From Clostridiales bacterium UBA1701 (GTDB lineage Bacteria; Bacillota; Clostridia; Oscillospirales; Oscillospiraceae), in the NCBI GenBank assembly GCA_002320035.1, contig DCJL01000022.1, forward strand, positions 67,478 to 110,413: a stretch of DNA of 42,936 bases. The letters are read 5' to 3'. The notes under the pieces are model-generated. The model was not told the DNA's origin. It did not search any database and saw nothing but the letters and a program-made list of their open reading frames with translations. Position 1 is the first letter of the stretch. The number at the start of each line of letters is the position of its first letter. Shown piece by piece: positions 1-7,900 of this stretch. Position numbers and translations under genes: made by a program.

Positions 1-55
1 CCCGGCGGAAAGCGCAGTCAAAAAAAGACCGGCATGGACTTTTTTGACAAGCTGA

Positions 56-90
56 GCCGCCTGCCAAGTAGCCTTGGCAGGCGGCAGTTT
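56..90 (+). terminator. Hairpin with short T-run (possible terminator)
   Basis: A 13-bp perfect inverted repeat (56-68 with 73-85, arms GCCGCCTGCCAAG / CTTGGCAGGCGGC, loop TAGC) is followed by AG and TTTT. It looks like a rho-independent terminator on the plus strand, but the T-run is short. A reading frame open from base 1 to a TGA at 127-129 runs through it (it contains MDFFDKLSRL from 34). That frame may be the tail of an upstream gene or a remnant, so the hairpin may lie inside decayed coding sequence. Unresolved. Confidence 0.4.
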
Positions 91-125
91 TGCGCGCGGT
101 TCTCTGGGAAAGACAGCAGGAAAAC

Positions 126-558
126 ATGAAAACGGGGAAAAAAGCTTCGGTCTCCTGCTTATCATACTGGCCGGCATATTCTGCGGCTCGGCCTGGTGAG
201 CGTGCTGTTTTTCACCGTATGCTGCTTCACGGCCTCAGATCTCCGCATGCAAAAGCAGGCAGCCGCATCCACCGCCGCGGCTTTTTCCGGAGGCTGTCAT
301 CCAAAGTGAATCCAAGGGAAGCTCTGATTCAATCAACATGCTCAGATTTGCGGCAGAAATTTTCGCTGGCGAGGAAGAAAAGTGCAGGAATACTTTGTGT
401 ATTTCAAACTTTTCTGACGAAGATCAGCGGGGATTTATACCGTGAAGATGGGTGCGGGGATTTATTCAGAGATTCCCAAGATTTTTTTGTTTCCCTTTGA
501 ATGGCAGTTTTCCTGCATTAAAGGCCGTTTTCCGGCAGATAATACAGAGGAAAAATAA
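126..558 (+). pseudogene. Frameshifted remnant of a small membrane/secreted protein gene
   Basis: No single frame gives a convincing protein, but pieces in successive frames do. An ATG at 126 (MKTGKK) overlaps the TGA of the preceding frame as ATGA. Adding one A to the six-A run would join it to a hydrophobic segment, FGLLLIILAGIFCGSAW. The next frame continues with LVSVLFFTVCCFTASDLRMQ. A further frame reads SINMLRFAAEIFAGEEEKC and then SNFSDEDQRGFIP. The last reads IYTVKMGAGIYSEIPKIF and ends at TAA 556-558, 13 bases before the next gene. The pieces share one direction and roughly fill 430 bases, as expected for a gene with about four small indels. I do not recognise the family. The alternatives are assembly error near a contig end, or chance. 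Function is unknown; a signal or membrane segment near the N terminus is likely. Confidence 0.4.
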
Positions 559-571
559 TGGCGGTGAAAAA

Positions 572-1876
572 ATGGAATCAATATGGACTTTAAGCTCTTC
601 TCTTCCTTCCTTTCCAAGCCTTGAGGGAGACAGAAAGACCGACGTGCTCATCATCGGCGGCGGCATTGCCGGCATTCTCTGCGCCAAGGCCCTGCAGGAA
701 GCCGGGGTAAATTATATTCTTCTGGAATCCGGCCGCATCTGCTCCGGTGTCACAAAGAATACCACGGCGAAAATTACCTCCCAGCACGGGCTTGTCTATC
801 ACAAGCTCATCAAACAGTTCGGCCATGAGCGGGCTCAGCTCTATCTCCAGGCTAACCAGGCGGCTCTGGGCCGCTACAAGGAGCTCTGCCGGGAAATCAA
901 CTGTGATTTTGAGGAAAAGGACGCCTTCGTATATACCATGGACGACGTGAGGATTCTGGAGCAGGAGTGCCTCGCGCTGGACACGCTTGGCTTCCGGGCG
1001 GATTTTACGGCGCGCCTTCCCCTTCCCTTTCCCGTGGCCGGGGCAGTGAAGTTTCCGAAGCAGGCTCAGTTCAACCCTGTTAAATTTCTCTCTCATATTG
1101 CGCGCGGCCTGAATATTTATGAGGAAAGCCGGGTTCTGGAGCTTCGGCCGGGCTGCGCCGTCACGGGGCGGGGAAATGTCCGGGCGGAGAAAATAATCGT
1201 AGCCACCCACTTCCCCTTTTTGAACAAGCATGGCAGCTATTTTATTAAGCAGTATCAGCACCGCTCCTATGTGCTGGCTCTGGAAAACGCGCCGGCACTG
1301 GGCGGCATGTATGTGGACGAGGACGAAAAGGGGCTTTCCTTCAGAAATTATCAAAATCTTCTGCTTTTGGGCGGCGGTTCCCACAGGACCGGGAAAAAGG
1401 GCGGAGCCTGGCAGGAGCTGGAAGACTTTGCGGCTGGCTGCTATCCCGAGGCTGTCCCCAGGTACCGCTGGGCCACCCAGGACTGCATGACGCTGGACTC
1501 CGTTCCCTATATCGGTCAGTATTCCGCCCGCACCCCCGGGCTTTATGTGGCAACAGGCTTCAACAAATGGGGCATGAGTTCCTCCATGCTGGCCTCCACC
1601 CTCCTCCGGGATCTGGTGCTGGGCAGGCGGAATGACTACGCCCCCGTGTTCTCCCCTTCCAGAAGCATATTGCGCCCGGCTCTGGCCTCCAATGCCCTGG
1701 AGGCTCTGGTCGGACTGCTGACGCCATCTCAAAAGCGCTGCCCACACATGGGCTGCGCCCTGAAATGGAACAGCAGCGAGCATAGCTGGGACTGCCCCTG
1801 CCATGGCTCCCGCTTTTCCGAGAGCGGAGCACTGCTCAATAACCCCTCCACTGGCCGCCTGGACAGTAAGGAATAA
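572..1876 (+). CDS. FAD-dependent oxidoreductase with C-terminal Rieske [2Fe-2S] domain (YhfW-like)
   Basis: The protein has 434 residues from the ATG at 572. That start places the dinucleotide-binding motif (VLIIGGGIAG, residues about 25-34) near the N terminus as in the family; an upstream ATG at 452 would only add unrelated residues from the decayed gene in front. The middle is a DAO-type FAD fold. The C terminus carries a Rieske cluster motif: C390-x-H392 and C408-x-x-H411 (CPHMGC and CPCHG), followed by SRFSESGALL. Proteins of this architecture are cytoplasmic oxidoreductases related to Bacillus YhfW; the substrate is not known. The Shine-Dalgarno is weak (GGTGAAAAA). The gene is followed by a terminator shared with the convergent adhesin gene and looks monocistronic. 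The domain calls are firm, the biological role is not. Confidence 0.88.
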   Translation: MESIWTLSSSLPSFPSLEGDRKTDVLIIGGGIAGILCAKALQEAGVNYILLESGRICSGVTKNTTAKITSQHGLVYHKLIKQFGHERAQLYLQANQAALGRYKELCREINCDFEEKDAFVYTMDDVRILEQECLALDTLGFRADFTARLPLPFPVAGAVKFPKQAQFNPVKFLSHIARGLNIYEESRVLELRPGCAVTGRGNVRAEKIIVATHFPFLNKHGSYFIKQYQHRSYVLALENAPALGGMYVDEDEKGLSFRNYQNLLLLGGGSHRTGKKGGAWQELEDFAAGCYPEAVPRYRWATQDCMTLDSVPYIGQYSARTPGLYVATGFNKWGMSSSMLASTLLRDLVLGRRNDYAPVFSPSRSILRPALASNALEALVGLLTPSQKRCPHMGCALKWNSSEHSWDCPCHGSRFSESGALLNNPSTGRLDSKE

Positions 1877-1912
1877 TTTCTCTCTTTTGATTTTTCCAAG
1901 CCTGTAAAAAAG

Positions 1913-1940
1913 CTCCCGCCTTGATGAGGCGGGAGTTTTT
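1913..1940. terminator. Bidirectional intrinsic terminator
   Basis: Perfect 8-bp stem CTCCCGCC (1913-1920) / GGCGGGAG (1928-1935), loop TTGATGA, followed by TTTTT on the plus strand and preceded by AAAAAAG, which gives a T-run on the minus strand. It sits between two convergent genes and can end both. Confidence 0.9.
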
Positions 1941-1955
1941 AGTTTACATAATGCT

Positions 1956-4900
1956 TTATATGTGACTTCTGCGCCGCTTTCGCTCAGCAATGAGCATGGC
2001 CATAAGCCCTGTGAAGGAGGCAAGCATCAGCGCAGCGCCGCCCAGGAGCATGGCGCTGTCCCGGCTCTGTCCGGTTTTGGCAATGTTGGAACCGCCGGAT
2101 TCCCGGCTGTTTTCCAGCGTAAGCACCGCGCTTGCGCCGAGAGCCACGCAGGCTCCCTCGCCTTTCACGCTTATACGCCCCTCCCCGCTCACGGTGAGCG
2201 TCCAGCCGCTGATGGGCCGTTTATAGCCGGACGGCGCTTTGGTTTCCGTTACCGAGTATTCGCCAGGGCGGAGATAGACCGTATCCGTGTCGCCGGAGGC
2301 GTTTGTCCTGAGCGTAAGCTCCGTTCCGCCGCCGCTTACGCTAAATTCCGCGCCGGAAAGAGCAGCTCCGCCCGAGGCATCCTGCTTGTGCAGGCGCAGA
2401 GGGTACTCCACGGGACGGTTTTCAACCGTCCAGCTCAGTTCAGCCAGGGCCTCTCCGTCCACGCTTATCCCGGTCTCGGAGACATTGATGATATGCCTGC
2501 CTTCGTCCAGCACATAGCCGTCGGGCGCTATAAGCTCCTGCGCTGCATATTCACCATAAGGCAGGCTCACTTTTGCAAGGCCGTCCTCCCCGGTAGTGAC
2601 GCGGATGGTCCGCTCTCCCGATTGAAGGGTGAAGCTGGCTCCCGGCAGGGCGGTGCCGTCCGCCGAGGAGACCTTTTTGAGGATAAGCTCTTTTTTGTTC
2701 GCCTCGTTCAGAAGGCCCGCCATATATACCTGGTCTATCAGCGGCAGCTCCGGCCCATCCTTTACAAGGACCCGGCCTTCGCCGTCTATCTCAAAGTCCA
2801 CAGGCTCGTTCCAGAGCTTATAGCCTTCGGGGGCGCGGGTTTCAAGGAGGCGGTACTGGCCCATTGGCAGCTCGGAAAACAGCGCAAGGCCGTTTTCGTC
2901 TGTAAGCGCAGCCGCCAGGCTCTCGCCCTGCACGCCGTCCTCCATTTTATAAAGGGTAAATTCGGCGCCCTGGAGCCGTTTCTCCTGATCTTCCGCATCC
3001 ATTTTCACAATGCCCACGGCGCAGCGCCGCAGGATGTTCTCTATCTCGATCTCGATTCCGGCCCGGGCGTTCTCAGCGCTTATGGTAAAGCTCCGCTCTA
3101 CGTCCAGAGGCAGGTAGCCCTCAGGCGCCTTCAGTTCCTTCACGCTGTACCGGCCGGCGGGAATATCATAGAGCCGTGCCGCCCCGGCGCTTATTTTCTC
3201 GGTTTCGCCCTGCGCGCTGAACTGATATCCATCCTCCGTCAGGTTCCAGCGCATAACGGCGCCGCTCTTGTCATACACGGCAAATTCCGCGCCCTCCAGC
3301 AGAACAAGCCCATTATCCCGGTCAAGCTTGCGCAGAGTAAGCGCGCCGAGGATATATTCGTCCGCCGCGTCTATGCGCAGTGCCTTTCCATGGACCAGAT
3401 CCTCCCGATCCACAGAATATACCTGCCCGCTGAGGTAGTAGCCCTCGGGCGCAGTAACTTCCCGGATCGTGTAATCGTCATAGCGCAAATCCTCAAGCCT
3501 TGCGATCCCATCTGTTCCGGTGCGTATTACCCTTGTAAAGCCACGGCTGTCGGTAACGGCAAATTCCGCCCCGGCGAGGGCCTTCTGGCTGTCGGCTTCA
3601 TCGTGCTTGTATATCTCAAGGGCGTAGCGGCTCTTCTCGTTGGAGAACGTATGGCTGAACGCTTCGTCCACGGGCGTATCCCCGTTGTAGCTGAAGCGCC
3701 AAGGCTCTGCGCCGCTGAGTTCATAGCCCGCGGGGGCACGGGTCTCCACGATGATATAATCTCCATAGGGCACGGTGAACTCCGCCCTGCCGTCATAGAG
3801 GCTGACCGCCTCGGAGACAAAGTTCCGGCTCCCGTCCGCTCCAACGGAGTACAGGGCAAACACGGCCCCCATAAGCGGGGCAGGATCTCCGCCGGCACTC
3901 TGTTTGTAAACGCTGACTTTTTTCAGCAGCCGCTGGTTTGGAAGCTTCACAGAGACCGTCTCATCCCGTTCCGTGAGCTTCACCGCAACCGTTTCCGCGT
4001 TGATTGCATAGCCCTCGGGAGCTGCTATTTCCCGGAGAGTGTAGCTTCCGGTCTCAAGCCCCTCTACCAGCACGCGGCCCATGGCGTTGCTTGTCAGAAT
4101 GTTTCCCGCGCCGGGCGCGCTCTTTTCCGCAGCGGTGTAAACGCCGTTTTTCAGCGTGAACCACTGCTCCTCGCCATTTTCGCGCAGCAGCTTGAATACG
4201 GCCTTTTCAAGCGCAAGGTCCTCGTCACCGGCATCGTGTTTATAAATCATCAGGCTGCCGGTGCTGCGCGTATTTTTAAGAGTGAGGGTCAGCAGCCCGT
4301 TTCGGAAGCTGTGCTCCGCTCCGCCGTTCACCTGGGAGACCTGCATGCTCCCCTCATCCACGGTAAAGCTCCAGCCTGCCAGAGGCAGCCTGTACCCCTC
4401 GGGGGCGACGGCTTCGGTGACGGCATAGGTTCCCGGGGCCAGGGAAATGCGGTCGGTCAGGCCTGCGTCTCCGCTCACAAGCGAGTAGCGGCTTCCGTCC
4501 TGGCCTTTGACGGTAAATACAGCGCCTGCAAGAGGCTTACCGTCAGCGCCGTCAATCTTCTGTATGGCGAAGCTGAAATCAGCCGGCTTGTTCAGGGCCT
4601 CGTATACCGCGGCCTCCCCGGCGGGAAGCGCAGCTCCGTCGATCTCGATTCCCTCAAGACTCACTCGGAGATGCTTTCCGCCAGCCTCGGCCTGGTAAGC
4701 CTGGGGCGCTTTTATCTCCGTCAGGGTGTACTCGCCGATCGGGATGCTAATGCGCTCTGTAAGCCCGTCGTCCCCGGTCTCGTACACGCTGTCAATGCCC
4801 GCGCCCAGCAGCCTGAACCGGGCGCCGGAAAGGGCCGCACCGCTTTCCGAGCTGGTTTTTCTTATTCTGAAAGCATGCTCCACCGGCTCGTTTATCAGAG

Positions 4901-7900
4901 TAAACACATGGAGCGCGCCCTCATTGTAAGCTTCATAGTCAGACTCGCTTATGAATTCTCCCGCGCCACCTATCTCAAAGGCGAATGCCGTTTCCGCGGC
5001 CTTATAGCCCTCGGGCGCACCGGTTTCTCTGATCACATAGCTGCCGCTGCCCAGATTTTCAAAAAGGGCATAGCCTCCCGCGGAGCTGACGGCATCCGCA
5101 AGGGCCCTTCCCTCGCCGTCATAGAGCGTAAACGCCGCGCCGGAAAGCCGCCTGCCATTTTGGTCCTCCTTGCAGACTGCCACGCCCTTTAAATGGGGCA
5201 GATTTTCCGCGTAAAGCGTAAGGGCCTTGTCATACAGTCCGGGATCCACGCTGAATTCAATATCTCCAAGCGCCATATAACGCTCGGGGGCTTGCGTTTC
5301 TCTCAGAATGTAGTCTCCTTCGGGAAGGGCCTTTATAAGGGCGCTGCCCACAGGAATTTCGCTTATTTCGCCGGTGGGGTCGTATACATAGGCCCCATCG
5401 GCCAGGCGAAAGCTGACCGGGCTGCCGGCCGAGATTATTTCAAAAACCGCTCCATCCAGAGGCTCCCCATTCTGGTCAATCTTAAGCAGGCGCAGCATAC
5501 TTGGGTAATCCCTTGAAGTAAAGGCTGCGGATGCAGCCGCCCCCTCCGGGCTATGCGCCGTCACATGGACTGCATAGGACTGCGGATCGAGCGTATAGCC
5601 CTGCGGAGCCTTTATCTCCGTCACGCTGTATTCGCCCGGCGCAGGCACCTGGACGCTTACCCGGCCGTCCGCCCCGGTCTCCGCCTCGGCATAGTAACCC
5701 TGGCCGGACACCGCAAAAACCGCGCCCGGCAGAAGCCTGCCCTCTTCTTCAATATCGACCTTGCTTATCTCGATAATATATCTTGATTTTTCATTTTCAA
5801 AACGCAGCGCAGCGCTGCCCTGCTCTTCGCCGGGAGCGTTGGTGATGCTGAAATACTGCGCCTGCGCACAGAGCTCATATCCCTGAGGGGCCCTGACTTC
5901 AACAACAGCATAATCCCCAAATGGGATATTCTCAACGCTCACTCTGCCGTCGGAATTGGTTGTAACGGTATAAAGCGCGCTGGCCCCGGCGCCGTTTAAT
6001 ATATAATCCTCCTTGCCGAACACCTTGAACTCGGCCCCGGAAAGGGGCGCGGAGTCGGCCGCGTCGGTTTTAACTATGCTGAGAGAGCCGGTAAAAGCTG
6101 CGTTTTTCATCGTCACCCGGTTAAGCCCGTCCATCGTTACCTCAAAAAAGACAGGCGCGCTCTCCCCGACATAGTTCAGCGGGGCGGAGATTTCCTCCAG
6201 CCAGTACCGGCCCAGAGGCAGCTCCACGCTTTCTCCCTCGGGGGAGTTCACCGTAAGCATATCCAGCACAACGGTTTCCCCGTCCTCGGCAAGAATCCGG
6301 AACACTGCGCCCGCCAGCGCGCGGCCGTCAGTGCTGACTTTTCTGAAGGTAACGGTTTTCTTTGTATCCTCGTTGACCCAGTCAAACGGCAGCTCCTTAA
6401 GCGCCAGGCCCTCCTCCGCAGCGCCGCCCACACTCACATAATATACCGCCCCGCTCAGCTCCTTTCCGTAGGGCGCCAGATACTCGGTGAGCTTGTACAC
6501 GCCGTAGGGCAGCTTCTCAAAGCGCACGGTCCCGTCCGCGCCGGAGACCGCATACAGAGGCCCGTCCGGAGCATAGTCCCCGCCGCTGACATTTTCAAGC
6601 ATGAACACGGCGCCCTGAAGCCCCGCGCCCTCATCGTCAAGTTTTCTAAACTCGACGCTGCCAAGCGCTCTGCTGTTTACCAGCGCAAGGCTTATCCGGC
6701 TCTGGTGTTCGCTTTCCGTCACGGAAAAAACCCGGCCGGTTTCGGGCACAAGCCCCTCGGGCGTGCTGGCGGGGTCTTCGTCCAGCGTGTAGCTGCCCCA
6801 GAGGAGGCCGTCAACGCGCAGCACGCCATCCACGCCCGTATAGAGCACGGCCGGCTCCTCCCCGAGCCCGGTATAGCTGTATGCCCCGTCTGCGCCGCTG
6901 GCCTGAACAAAGCCCGCAGCGGTTTTCAGCGTAAAGCCCACGCCGGGCAGCAGCTTGCCGTTTTCATCTGTTTTTTCAAGGCGCAGGGAAGCTTTTATGA
7001 GCGTGTTGCCCACAGTGACGGACTGCTTCTCCCCGCTGATTTTAAAAGCGGTCTCCTCTTTGGAGATCACATAGCCATCGGGCGCCGCGGTCTCCACAAG
7101 GGTATAGCTGCCAAGGGGCAGATATTCCAGAATAAAGCTGCCCTTTTCCCCGGTGACAAACTCTGTGCCGCCGTCTCCCAGGCCGGTAAACCGGTATGTA
7201 TCTCCGTCAGGCTCCGCAATGACAAAGCGTTCTCCGGCCTTTATCACAAACCGCGTGCCGGGCAGTCCCCTGGAAGCGTCCTTGTCATCCACCTTTAAAA
7301 CGCTCAGGCTGGTGCGCTTATCCGTCACCGTGCCCCCGTCAACCGTTTGGCCGGGGCTGTACTGAGCGGGAGTATTGCCGCCGTCAACAGTGACTTCAAA
7401 GCCCGCCGCCGGAACGAAGCCATCCGGGGCCCTGGTCTCGGTAATCGTGTAGGTTCCAAAGGGCAGGTCCGGGAAAGATACAAGGCCGTTTTTATCACTT
7501 ATGGCGGTCCTGCTTATCCCCATGCCCTTTAAGGCAAACTCCGCTCCGGAAAGGGCTGTGCCAACATCATCCCGCTTGATTATTCTCAGCGCATAAAGGC
7601 GCTTGGCGTCCGCAACGGTACGGCTGTGCGCCCAGAGGCTCTCCTCCCCTTCCGGCGCCGTGCCCAGCTCAAAGGGGAAGATCTCCGTATTCAGCTGATA
7701 GCCCGTCGGGGCGCTTATCTCTTTGACATAGTATTTTCCTGCCTCAAGGCCGGTAAAGCTGAGCGTCCCGTCCGCGCCGCTGCTCTTCTGCTCCAGAAGC
7801 ACCGTGGCCGCCTCATCCGAATAGAGGCCAAACACCGCGCCGGAGAGGGCCGCGCCACTGTCAGCGTCGGTCTTGGTTATGCTGATGCTGCCTTTACGGG

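Noticed and set aside
590..2023. 477-codon minus-strand frame opposite the FAD/Rieske gene
   Set aside because: The plus-strand frame has clear FAD and Rieske motifs; the opposite frame has none and runs across the terminator.
1962..5192. Open frame of over 1000 codons on the plus strand opposite the giant adhesin gene
   Set aside because: It mirrors the codon pattern of the repeat gene, has no recognisable domain or ribosome site, and the minus-strand product has a signal peptide, folded repeats and a sorting signal.
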